Positions 48,107 to 55,721 of a stretch of 64,000 nucleotides of DNA are shown here, one piece after another. The notes under the pieces were generated by a model. That model saw only the letters and a program-made list of their open reading frames with translations, was not told the DNA's origin and made no database searches. The translations under genes and the position numbers were made by a program. Within the stretch, counting starts at the first letter, position 1; the number at the start of each line of letters is the position of its first letter. The stretch is taken from positions 8,056,501-8,120,500 of the forward strand of contig NZ_CP092183.1 in assembly GCF_023499255.1 (NCBI RefSeq), in the 5' to 3' direction. Source of the stretch: Couchioplanes caeruleus (lineage in GTDB: Bacteria > Actinomycetota > Actinomycetes > Mycobacteriales > Micromonosporaceae).

Positions 48107-49003
48107 ATGACACAGACGGCGGTCGCCGATTCGGACACCGGCATCCCACTGAGAGAGCTGGCCCGGCGGCACGGCCTCACCGCCGCCGGCCGGCTGCCCG
48201 GCCTGCCGGCGTACTCGCGGCAGCTGTGGTCGTACCGGCACTTCATCGCCTCGTACGCGAACGCCAAGGTGATGTCGTCGCTGGGCAAGACGCGGCTCGG
48301 CATGGTCTGGCAGGTGCTGACCCCGCTGATCAACGCGGCCGTGTACTACGTGATCTTCGGTGTCGTGCTCAACACGAAGCACAACATCGACAACTTCGTC
48401 GCGTACCTGTGCACCGGCGTCTTCATCTTCCAGTTCACCCAGTCCGTGGTGCAGGCCGGCATCCAGGCGATCAGCGGCAACCTCGGGCTGATCCGCGCGC
48501 TGCACTTCCCGCGCGCCAGCCTGCCACTGGCGATCACCATGGTCGAGGTGCGCAACATGCTCGCCTCGATGGCCGTGCTGATGGTCATCGTGGTGAGCTT
48601 CGGCGAGGCGATCACCTGGCAGTGGCTGCTGGTCGTGCCGATCTTCCTGCTCCAGTCGGTCTTCAACGCCGGCCTGGCCATGGCCGCCGCCCGGCTGGGT
48701 TCCAAGGTCGCCGACTTCAAGCAGCTCGTCCCGTTCATCATGCGGATCTGGCTGTACGGCTCGGCCGTGCTCTACCCGGTCACCCGCTTCACCGATCACC
48801 TCAGCGGCTGGAAGCTCGCGATCGTCGAGGCCAACCCGCTGCTCGTCTTCATCGACCTGATGCGCCACGCGCTGATGGAGGACGTGCCGCTCGCCGCGAG
48901 CCCGATGGTGCTGTGGCTCGAGGCCATCGGCTGGACCGTCGCGGTCGGCATCGGCGGATACGTCTACTTCTGGCGCGGAGAGAAGGGGTACGGTCGTGGC
49001 TGA
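48107..49003 (+). CDS. polysaccharide export ABC transporter permease (Wzm/TagG type)
   Basis: 298 residues from ATG 48107. After a 60-residue cytosolic start, YANAKVMSSLGKTRLGMVWQVLTPLINAAVYYVIFGVVL is the ABC-2 polysaccharide-exporter signature, followed by about six membrane helices (FVAYLCTGVFIFQFTQSVVQAG, MLASMAVLMVIVVSFGEAI, WLLVVPIFLLQSVFNAGLAMAAAR, FIMRIWLYGSAVLYPVTRF, NPLLVFIDLMRHALM). Such permeases flip undecaprenyl-linked galactan, O-antigen or teichoic acid chains. It overlaps the ATPase gene by 8 bp. Confidence 0.87.
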   Translation: MTQTAVADSDTGIPLRELARRHGLTAAGRLPGLPAYSRQLWSYRHFIASYANAKVMSSLGKTRLGMVWQVLTPLINAAVYYVIFGVVLNTKHNIDNFVAYLCTGVFIFQFTQSVVQAGIQAISGNLGLIRALHFPRASLPLAITMVEVRNMLASMAVLMVIVVSFGEAITWQWLLVVPIFLLQSVFNAGLAMAAARLGSKVADFKQLVPFIMRIWLYGSAVLYPVTRFTDHLSGWKLAIVEANPLLVFIDLMRHALMEDVPLAASPMVLWLEAIGWTVAVGIGGYVYFWRGEKGYGRG

Positions 49004-49766
49004 CCAGCGCGAACCCACCGTGATCGTGGACGACGCGCACGTCGTCTACCGGGTCCACCAGGCCGGCAGCGCCGGTACGGGCAGCCCGATCGCCAGCTTC
49101 AAGCGGATCGTCACCGGCACGAAGCCCGCCACGCTGCGCGAAGTGCACGCCATCAAGGGTGTGAGCTTCGTCGCGTACAAGGGTGAGGCGATCGGCCTCA
49201 TCGGCACGAACGGGTCGGGCAAGTCCACGCTCCTGCGGGCCATCGCGGGCCTGCTGCCGGTGGAGAAGGGCGCCATCTACGCCGCGGGCCAGCCGTCGCT
49301 GCTCGGCGTCAACGCGGCCCTGATGAACGACCTGCCCGGCGAGCGCAACGTGGTGCTCGGCTGCCTGGCCATGGGCATGTCCCCGGCCCAGGTGAAGTCG
49401 CAGGTCAAGGACATCATCGACTTCTCCGGCATCAACGAGCGGGGCGACTTCAGCTCGCTGCCGATGCGGACGTACTCGTCCGGCATGGCCGCCCGGCTGC
49501 GCTTCTCCATCGCCGCCGCGAAGAAGCACGACGTGCTGCTGATCGACGAGGCGCTGGCCACCGGCGACGCCAAGTTCCGCAAGCGCAGCGAGCAGCGGGT
49601 CCGTGACCTGCGTGCCGAGGCCGGCACGGTCTTCCTGGTGAGCCACAGCGAGCAGTCGATCCGGGACACCTGCGAGCGCTGCATCTGGCTCGAGTCGGGC
49701 CTGATCCGCGGCGACGGGCCCACCGAGGAAGTGCTCAAGGAGTACGAGTCCTTCGTCAAGAAGTGA
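48996..49766 (+). CDS. polysaccharide export ABC transporter ATPase (Wzt/TagH type)
   Basis: 256 residues from GTG, 8 bp inside the permease gene. Walker A is GTNGSGKST, the signature is TYSSGMAARLRFSIAAA, Walker B is DVLLIDEALATGD, and the switch His is VSHSE. A long N-terminal insertion before the P-loop (GSAGTGSPIASFKRIVTGTKPATLREVHAIKGVSF) is typical of TagH/RfbB-type exporters. No C-terminal carbohydrate-binding extension is present. It should drive export with the preceding permease. The TagF-like gene at the right edge is a possible but distant partner. Confidence 0.88.
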   Translation: MADQREPTVIVDDAHVVYRVHQAGSAGTGSPIASFKRIVTGTKPATLREVHAIKGVSFVAYKGEAIGLIGTNGSGKSTLLRAIAGLLPVEKGAIYAAGQPSLLGVNAALMNDLPGERNVVLGCLAMGMSPAQVKSQVKDIIDFSGINERGDFSSLPMRTYSSGMAARLRFSIAAAKKHDVLLIDEALATGDAKFRKRSEQRVRDLRAEAGTVFLVSHSEQSIRDTCERCIWLESGLIRGDGPTEEVLKEYESFVKK

Positions 49767-49778
49767 CGTCGTCTGCTG

Positions 49779-49808
49779 AGAAGGGGCGGCCCTCGGGCCG
49801 CCCCTTCT
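49779..49808. terminator. bidirectional hairpin between convergent genes
   Basis: 13-bp perfect arms AGAAGGGGCGGCC and GGCCGCCCCTTCT with a 4-base loop lie between the exporter ATPase stop and the hydrolase stop. Either strand could use it. Confidence 0.8.
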
Positions 49809-49820
49809 GTGTCCGTACGG

Positions 49821-50897
49821 TTACCGCATCGACAGGTGCACGTGGTTCGTGTGGTCGCTGGACGGGTCCCCGTTGCCCCGGCTGTACGCCTTCCAGCCGC
49901 TGCTCGGCAGCCAGATGCGTCTGAACCAGATCACGTAGAGCACGCCCAGCCGGCTCGCGTTGTTGATGAAGTAGTTCGCCAGCCGGTTGCCGTAGTCCCG
50001 GCTGCTGCCGGAAGCCACGCCGCCGAAGCCGTTCTTGTCGGCGGCGAAGTCGCACGCCCGGCCCTTCGGATGCTCACCGCTGTTCTGATGGCGGAAGCAG
50101 GCCACGTAGTGGTTGAAGCCCGCCCGCTGCGCCTCCTGCATCGCGTGCAGCGTGCGCGGCGTGATGCACCCGCTGGTGGTCGGGTCGTTGACGCTGCACG
50201 ACTCGTCGGGCAGCGAACCGTCGGAGTTGCGCGGCGCCGCCGACGCCCGGGAGCTGCTGCCACTGCTGCCGGACCCGTTCGAGCCGCTCGACGCGGAGCC
50301 CTCGTCATCGGCGGCCGCGTTGGCCGCCTTCAGCGCGTTCTCCGCCTGCGCCTTGCGCTTGGCCATGATGGTGACCTGGCGCTGCTGGTCGCGGATCTCG
50401 GCGTCGATCGCGGCCTTGGCCTGTGCCTGCTTGGTACGCGCGTCCTTGAGATCCCGGATGGCGCGGTCCTGCTTCACCGCGACCGTCTGCAGCGTCGCCA
50501 CCCGGTCCAGCAGGCCGTCGGTGGAGTCCGCCGTGAGCAGGGCGCTCATCGGGCCCAGCCGACCGGTGCGGTACGACTGCCGGACGATGTCGTCCAGCGC
50601 GCCCTGCTTCGGCCCGAGCTCGGCGTCGATCTCCTTGAGGCGCGTCGCCAGTTGCTGCTGACGCTGCTTCGAGCGGTCGAGCGCCTCCTTCGCCTCGACG
50701 AAGCCCTTGGAGGCGGCCTCCAGCTGTTCGACGAGCGACTTGGAGCCGCCCTCACCGTCGTCGCCGGAGTCTCCGGGCGCGGCGAGCGGGCGGGGAGCCG
50801 CGGTGGCCGCGGCCGGGGCGACGAGTGCCAGCCCCGTGGTGGCGGCGAGGACGGCGAGCACCGTGGCTAATCGCCGGCGGACAGGGTGGAGCCTCAC
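49821..50897 (-). CDS. secreted coiled-coil protein with M15-like peptidase domain (c-di-AMP riboswitch gene 1)
   Basis: 358 residues from GTG with GGAAGGAA upstream. Signal peptide RRRLATVLAVLAATTGLALVAPAAATAA. A coiled coil (about 55-200) like those of NlpC/P60 hydrolases contains VRQSYRTGRLGPMSALLTADSTDGLLDRV. A Ser/Gly linker precedes a C-terminal domain with DPTTSGCITPRTLHAMQEA, GEHPKGRACDF and SSDHTNHVHLSMR. HxxxxxxxD plus HxH matches the zinc ligands of VanY/M15 D,D-carboxypeptidase-like domains. It probably remodels peptidoglycan. Paralog of the divergent gene at 51458, and both sit behind ydaO riboswitches. Confidence 0.82.
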   Translation of the reverse strand: MRLHPVRRRLATVLAVLAATTGLALVAPAAATAAPRPLAAPGDSGDDGEGGSKSLVEQLEAASKGFVEAKEALDRSKQRQQQLATRLKEIDAELGPKQGALDDIVRQSYRTGRLGPMSALLTADSTDGLLDRVATLQTVAVKQDRAIRDLKDARTKQAQAKAAIDAEIRDQQRQVTIMAKRKAQAENALKAANAAADDEGSASSGSNGSGSSGSSSRASAAPRNSDGSLPDESCSVNDPTTSGCITPRTLHAMQEAQRAGFNHYVACFRHQNSGEHPKGRACDFAADKNGFGGVASGSSRDYGNRLANYFINNASRLGVLYVIWFRRIWLPSSGWKAYSRGNGDPSSDHTNHVHLSMR

Positions 50898-50914
50898 GTA
50901 CGTTCCTTCCGTCG

Positions 50915-51022
50915 GCCGCCGACCGGGTTAGCTGACGGGTTCGGGACGGAAGTGATCCCTACCGCGACCTGCGGATTCACCCCATTACCGGATGGGTCCC
51001 CGGCTCGCCTCGCGGCGATTGG
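50915..51022 (-). promoter_or_regulatory. c-di-AMP (ydaO/yuaA) riboswitch, leftward
   Basis: Minus strand: ATCGCCGCGAGGCGAGCCGGGG, ATGGGGTGAATCCGC, GTAGGGATC, CCCGAACCCGTCAGCTAACCC and a closing TCGGCGG that can pair with the 5' end. These are the conserved blocks of the cyclic-di-AMP riboswitch. The next start codon is 17 bases downstream. In actinobacteria this riboswitch turns off cell-wall hydrolase genes when c-di-AMP is high. Confidence 0.9.
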
Positions 51023-51329
51023 GCGGCGATTCCGTGATGGAACCGTGACGAACACTACCCATCGATTCGCCTTATCGACAGGTGTCGCACTCTCGGTCGC
51101 GTAATGAACACGCATCGTCAGATTGCACGGGAGAAAATGGAACGAGTCACATTGATGGGGGGTTACGCGGTATGACCTGCGTCATTCCATCGAGTGGTGA
51201 CGGAAAGTCGTTGCGCCGTAACAGATTCTTCGAGCGTCGCGAGTCCTGAGGAGCGGCCCGGAGTCAGGTAAGCTTTCCGCCGGTCACTGCCAAGAAGGCA
51301 CCGCCCCCGAGGTGCCGGCGGACCACCGC

Positions 51330-51440
51330 TCAATCGCCGAGAGGCGAGCCGGGGAACCACGTAGTAATGGGGTGAATCCGCGCAGTCAGCGGTAGGGATC
51401 GCTTCCGTCCCGAACCCGTCAGCTAACCCGGTCGGCGGCA
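51330..51440 (+). promoter_or_regulatory. c-di-AMP (ydaO/yuaA) riboswitch, rightward
   Basis: AATCGCCGAGAGGCGAGCCGGGG, AATGGGGTGAATCCG, GGTAGGGATCG, CCCGAACCCGTCAGCTAACCC and TCGGCGG, with CGCCGA (51335) pairing to TCGGCG (51432) as stem P1. Nearly the same sequence as the leftward copy. GGAAGG and the ATG at 51458 follow directly. Confidence 0.92.
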
Positions 51441-51457
51441 ACACGGAAGGAAACTGG

Positions 51458-52477
51458 ATGACGGCAAGAGCACGCCAGTGGCTCGTTCTCGCCCTGGCAC
51501 CCCTCGTCGCGGTCTCGCTGATCGCGGCCCCGGCCTCGCCCGCCGGCGCGGCTCCGGGCGGCGGCAACTCGTCGACCGCTGACGACGGCGACGACAACCC
51601 CATGCTCAACGAGGTGCTCGACAGCACGGGCCGCCGCTATCTCGCGGCGAAGACGGCGGTCGCCAAGTCGACCAAGAACCAGCTCGCGCTCGCCCTGCAG
51701 GTCAAGGACGCCGAGGCCAAGCGCGACGCGCTGCTGCCCCAGGTCGGCGCCGTCGCGGCCCAGCAGTACCGCACCGGCGGCCTGTCCACCATGGGCTTCC
51801 TGCTCAACGTGCGCTCGCCCGGCGGCTTCATCGACAAGGCCGTCTCGCTCGAGGAGATCAACGCCCTCAACGACGGCAAGCTCCGCGAGCTCGACGCGGC
51901 CATCGACGCGGTCGCCACCGCCAAGGCCCGGCTCGACCAGGAGGTCAGGGCGCAGAAGCAGAACCTCCAGGCGATGCAGAAGCAGAAGGAATCGGCGGAG
52001 AAGGCCCTCAACCTGGTCGGCGGCGACACCGTGACCGGCGGCTTCGTCCTCGCCAACTCCCCGAAGGCGGCCCCCGCCCCCCGCAACGCCGACGGCGAGT
52101 TCGGCCCCGAGGCCTGCAACGTCAACGACCCGACGACGAGCGGCTGCATCACCGCCCGCACGCTGCACATGTACAAGGAAGTCAAGAAGGCGGGCTTCAA
52201 CCGCTTCGTGGGCTGCCACCGCAACGGCGGTCCGTTCGAACACCCCAAGGGCCGCGCCTGCGACTGGTCCCTGCAGAAGAGCGGCTTCTCCCCCTGGCAC
52301 AACCAGGACACCCGCGAGTACGGCAACAACCTGATGGCCTTCCTGGTCCGCAACGCCGACCGCCTAGGCATCCTCTACGTCATCTGGAACCGCATGATCT
52401 GGTTCCCGGCAACAGGCTGGAAGAACTACCACGGGGTCAGCAACCACACAGACCACGTCCACGTCTCCATGCTCTAG
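51458..52477 (+). CDS. secreted coiled-coil protein with M15-like peptidase domain (c-di-AMP riboswitch gene 2)
   Basis: 339 residues from ATG 51458, with GGAAGG upstream. Signal peptide (WLVLALAPLVAVSLIAAPASPAGA), coiled coil (about 50-190) with QQYRTGGLSTMGFLLNVRSPGGFIDKAV, then CNVNDPTTSGCITARTLHMYKEV, FEHPKGRACDW, YGNNLMAFLVRNADRLGILYVIWNRMIW and NHTDHVHVSML. The His/Asp and HxH pattern is that of M15-type zinc peptidases. It is a paralog of the leftward gene with a different coiled coil. Its expression is expected to depend on the riboswitch that ends 18 bases before the start. Confidence 0.82.
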   Translation: MTARARQWLVLALAPLVAVSLIAAPASPAGAAPGGGNSSTADDGDDNPMLNEVLDSTGRRYLAAKTAVAKSTKNQLALALQVKDAEAKRDALLPQVGAVAAQQYRTGGLSTMGFLLNVRSPGGFIDKAVSLEEINALNDGKLRELDAAIDAVATAKARLDQEVRAQKQNLQAMQKQKESAEKALNLVGGDTVTGGFVLANSPKAAPAPRNADGEFGPEACNVNDPTTSGCITARTLHMYKEVKKAGFNRFVGCHRNGGPFEHPKGRACDWSLQKSGFSPWHNQDTREYGNNLMAFLVRNADRLGILYVIWNRMIWFPATGWKNYHGVSNHTDHVHVSML

Positions 52478-52495
52478 CCGCCCCCACAGGACGCC

Positions 52496-52540
52496 AGAAG
52501 CCCCCATGCCCCCGCCTCAGCGAGGGGCACGGGGGCTTCT
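52496..52540 (+). terminator. terminator hairpin after M15-like gene
   Basis: 17-base arms (52496-52512 with 52524-52540, AGAAGCCCCC...GGGGGCTTCT) pair with one mismatch around an 11-base loop, 18 bases after the stop. Confidence 0.8.
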
Positions 52541-53597
52541 CGCTGCAACGCCCCCCACACACACGGCTGCCGCCATCAACCCAACCGCCACCAAGGCGTC
52601 CGAGGCGGTCCGAGGCGCCCCGGGCGCCGCCCGTGTCCTCCGGAGCGCCGGCGCTGCTCATCCGCCCAGCCCTGTCCGCCGGCCTTACCCGCCCCCTCTC
52701 GGTCCCACCACCCGGCCCGCTCAGCACAGCCCGCCACAGCCCGGCCCGCTGAGCACAGCCCGCCGCTCCCCGACCCGCTCAGCACAGCCTGCCCAGCGCT
52801 GCCCGGACCGCCCGGCACAGCCCGCCGCTCCCCGACCCGCTCAGCACAGCCTGCCCAGCGCTGCCCGGACCGCCCGGCACAGCCCGCCGCTCCCCGACCC
52901 GCTCAGCACAGCCTGCCCAGCGCTGCCCGGACCGCCCGGCACAGCCTGCCCAGCGCTGCCCGGACCGCCCGGCACAGCCTGCCCAGCGTTGCCCGGACCG
53001 CCCGGCACAGCCCGCCGCTCCCCGGCCCCCTCGGCACAGCCTGCCCAGCGCTGCCCGGACCGCCCGGCCGCGTCCGGCCGTTCTCGGTGTCACTGCTCGC
53101 CGCTGCCCGTCCCGCTCAGCGCAGCCCGGCCCACCGAGCACTGCCCGGCCTTGCTCAGGCACTCCCCCTGCCCGAGCGCTGCGTGCAACCGCGAGTCCCA
53201 GTACTGCCTGCGGCTCAGAGTCGCAATGCCTACCGGGAACCGTCATTCCGGACTATTGCGGCCGGCATCAAGTCGGCATGCTGCGCCCGACCTTCAGCCG
53301 CCGCACTCTTCGCCACACACACTCCTCCCCTGCCTTGCGCCAGCTGCCCTCTCAGTGCGCCCGTGACGGCTTCGTGCCGGCTGAGCCCCGGCATGGCTCG
53401 TGAGGTGGCCATGGATGCGCGCGTCTCGCCGGTCTTGCTAGCGACGACAAGGCCTTGGCGTCACCTTGGCTATTCGTGGCGTCCAGCTGCTGTCGGCGCT
53501 TCAACGGAACCCCTTTCCGGTCCAACTCACCTGAGTTTATCGAAGCTGGGTGACCACTTATCTGTGACAGTCATCCCCTTTTTCAGGTGATCATTTA
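52541..53597. other. non-coding-looking region with minisatellite
   Basis: No open frame here resembles a protein. Frames are low-complexity Pro/Ala/Arg translations that shift through the repeat array at 52759-53070. From about 53100 the sequence becomes less GC-rich and has no clear motif. Confidence 0.6.
52759..53070. repeat. two-unit minisatellite (33 bp and 29 bp)
   Basis: Unit A (33 bp, CCTGCCCAGCGCTGCCCGGA...) and unit B (29 bp, CCCGCCGCTCCCCGACCCGC...) both end in CACAG. The order is B, A (52788), B (52821), A (52850), B (52883), A (52912), A (52945), A (52978), a variant B (53011) and a partial A (53040). Copies are identical or differ by one to a few bases. Looser related units begin near 52690. 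A plus B is 62 bp, not a multiple of 3, so the array is not coding. Confidence 0.9.
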
Positions 53598-54935
53598 ATG
53601 GAAGTGGCAGACGGGGTGCGGAACAATTTTTCCATGCGGCAGCTAGAGCTTTTCTCGGTGGCGGAATTGGCCGCGATGCGGGACCGGACCGCGTCACGTG
53701 GCTATTCGCCCGCACGGGAGGAGTTCCGCCGAGAGCATGCTCGTCATCGGGCCTGGGGGTTGGCACGGAGGCACGCCACGAAGCTGCGCCGCCTGCACGA
53801 CGATCGCCGCCCGGACCGGCCATTGGACGGGCGCAGCCCGGCACGACCGGAGCGCGAGCGCGGTCCAGCACGACTAGGGCACGAGCGGAGTTCAGCGCGA
53901 CTAGGGAACGAGCGGGGCTCAGCCCAGCAGCCACCCCACGGGCTGGACCCAACGCCACCGGTACACGGGAGCTGCTCGGCGCGACCAGGGCACGAGCGGA
54001 ATCCAGCGCAGCCAACATACGAGCCCGGCCCAACGCAACCGGTACAAGAAGGCAGCCCGGCACGGTCGATGACGCATCGGAGTGCAGCTGCCTCGGAGCC
54101 GAAGCCGCCGACGTTTCGCCGTCCACAGCGGGAGCGTCCGGGGCGTTCGGACGTGCCTGCCGTCCCGCCGGTAGAGGCGCAAGGTGCTGCCCGACTGGCG
54201 GCGGGTCCGGGTGTCGACTGGGCCGAGCCAGTAGCAGCCGCTGACGTCACCACAACGGTGGAGGGTGAATCACCGGCACCGGCGGCGAAAATTGACACTG
54301 GTATCGATTCTTCAAGCGACCTCAGAAAGCGACCTGCTACCGCCGGCCGTCGCGGTCGCTGCTGGCCGGTAATGGGTCAACCGCCCGGGCTGGTGGCAGG
54401 CGGCGGGGCACAGAAAGCGGTGAAGAGAGGCTCACCGTTATCGCGACGGGTGGCGCGGAAAGCGGTAGGTATTTGGCTACCGTTATCGCGGACGGAATTG
54501 CTGCGACGATCGGTGGTGCGGATGGCTCGGAAGGTTCTTCGGCTGATCGGGTACTGGCGCGGGGATCGCGACGCGATGCGCTGGCCGGACGTGCGGGACT
54601 TCATGGGCACGGGGGCTGGCGGGGCGGACAGTGCAGTGGCTGCGTATCTGCGGTCGGGGACCCTTTTCGCTGCTGCCGCTGGGCGTTCGCCGTGCCGAGT
54701 GTGCGGGGTCGCCAATGGCAGTGGGGAGGTCACTGATGGTGAGCTTTTCGTCTGGCCGGAGGGGCTCAGCCACTACGTCGAGGCTCACGGTGTGGTGTTG
54801 CCTGAGGAGGTGGTCGCCGCGGCTCGGCGGGGTGTGGCGCGGGCGGTTGATTCGTCCGAGTTTGTGCGGAAGATGTTTGACAGCGGCGAGATCGTGATCG
54901 ACGACGAATGGTGGGGGCGGTTCAGCGGTCGCTGA
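53598..54935 (+). CDS. hypothetical protein with nonapeptide-like repeats and C-terminal CxxC domain
   Basis: 445 residues if started at ATG 53598; MRQLELF at 53634 is possible. The N-terminus (LELFSVAELAAMRDRTASRGYSPAREEFRREHARHRAWGLARRHATKLRRL) is helical and basic. A middle section holds nine- to ten-residue units such as GHERSSARL, GNERGSAQQ, VHGSCSARP, GHERNPAQP. The C-terminal 90 residues look conserved: SPCRVCGVANGSGEVTDGELFVWPEGLSHYVEAHGVVLPEEVVAAA. I remember similar CRxCGxxNG...WPEGLxHYVxxH domains in actinobacterial hypotheticals, with no known function. Codon use is less GC3-biased than neighbours and it lies between two repeat arrays, so recent acquisition or fast change is plausible. 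Confidence 0.6.
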   Translation: MEVADGVRNNFSMRQLELFSVAELAAMRDRTASRGYSPAREEFRREHARHRAWGLARRHATKLRRLHDDRRPDRPLDGRSPARPERERGPARLGHERSSARLGNERGSAQQPPHGLDPTPPVHGSCSARPGHERNPAQPTYEPGPTQPVQEGSPARSMTHRSAAASEPKPPTFRRPQRERPGRSDVPAVPPVEAQGAARLAAGPGVDWAEPVAAADVTTTVEGESPAPAAKIDTGIDSSSDLRKRPATAGRRGRCWPVMGQPPGLVAGGGAQKAVKRGSPLSRRVARKAVGIWLPLSRTELLRRSVVRMARKVLRLIGYWRGDRDAMRWPDVRDFMGTGAGGADSAVAAYLRSGTLFAAAAGRSPCRVCGVANGSGEVTDGELFVWPEGLSHYVEAHGVVLPEEVVAAARRGVARAVDSSEFVRKMFDSGEIVIDDEWWGRFSGR

Positions 54936-55721
54936 GCCGGCAGGAGGCAGCGGGAGCGGCGGGGAAGCCCCGGGGAAACTGCTAGGGACGCCCCGGAGGA
55001 AGCGCTAGGGAAGCGCCCGGAATAGACGCCGGGGAAGCCACTCACCGAAGCGGCGAGACCGCGAGGCAGCACAAGCGCCGGGGGCTCATGACCGGGTCGA
55101 CGTGGTGTGCCGCGACGGTGAGCGCGCAGCCTGCCTCGTGGTGGCCGTCGACGACCGCTGACGCGTCTGACGCAGGGCGAGCGCTGGGGATCCGCTCATC
55201 GCGGTGGCCGGTCGACAACCGCTGACGCGTCTGACGCAGGGCCAGCGCTGGGGATCCGCTCATCGCGGTGGCCGGTCGACAACCGCTGACGCGCCTGACG
55301 CAGGGCCAGCGCCGGGGATCCGCTCATCGCGGTGGCTGGCCGACAACCGCTGACGCACCTGACGCAGGGCCAGCGCCGGGGATCCGCTCATCGCGGTGGC
55401 CGGCCGGCGGCTGTCCCACGCACGAGGCAGAGCAAGCACCGGGGATCCGGGTACGGCGGCAGCTGGTCGAGGCGGAACGAGCGTCGGGGATCCACTCATC
55501 GCCGCGGCGAAGGTGATGGCTGCCCTGTGCGTTCGGGGAGGGGCGGTGGGGTGGGGTGCACGTGCCGGTGTTGATGGGGGGCGAGGCGGAGCGAGCCTGA
55601 GACCAGGCACGGAGAAAGAAGGCCGAGGGCCAGCGGATGCTGGGCCCCCGGCCGGCCTCGACGGGAGTTGCGGTCTGTACCACCCGCCGAGCTACGACAT
55701 CTTGATCTTGATCTTTCGAAG
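54936..55721. other. gene-free region with 64-bp tandem repeats
   Basis: This 786-bp stretch holds the 64-bp array (55125-55400) and related fragments near 55449 and 55488. Open frames on both strands only re-read the repeat. No RNA gene or promoter is evident. It precedes the 3' end of the leftward GH65 gene. Confidence 0.6.
55125..55400. repeat. 64-bp tandem repeat with GGATCC in each unit
   Basis: Units start with GATCCGCTCATCGCGGTGGC at 55189, 55253, 55317 and 55381, exactly 64 bp apart, preceded by a partial unit. Each contains CGACAACCGCTGACGC and CTGACGCAGGGC. Differences are single bases. Degenerate pieces follow at 55449 and 55488. Confidence 0.9.

Noticed and set aside
52506..53366. 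Open frame of 286 codons through the minisatellite
   Set aside because: It is Pro/Ala/Arg low complexity, reads the 33- and 29-bp units in shifting frames, and lacks a ribosome-binding site or family resemblance.
53527..54126. 199-codon minus-strand frame opposite the repeat gene
   Set aside because: Its repeats mirror the plus-strand repeats, and the plus strand has the better start and a conserved-looking C-terminal domain.
55125..55400. Possible CRISPR array
   Set aside because: Whole 64-bp units are nearly identical with no unique spacers, and no cas genes are present in the window.
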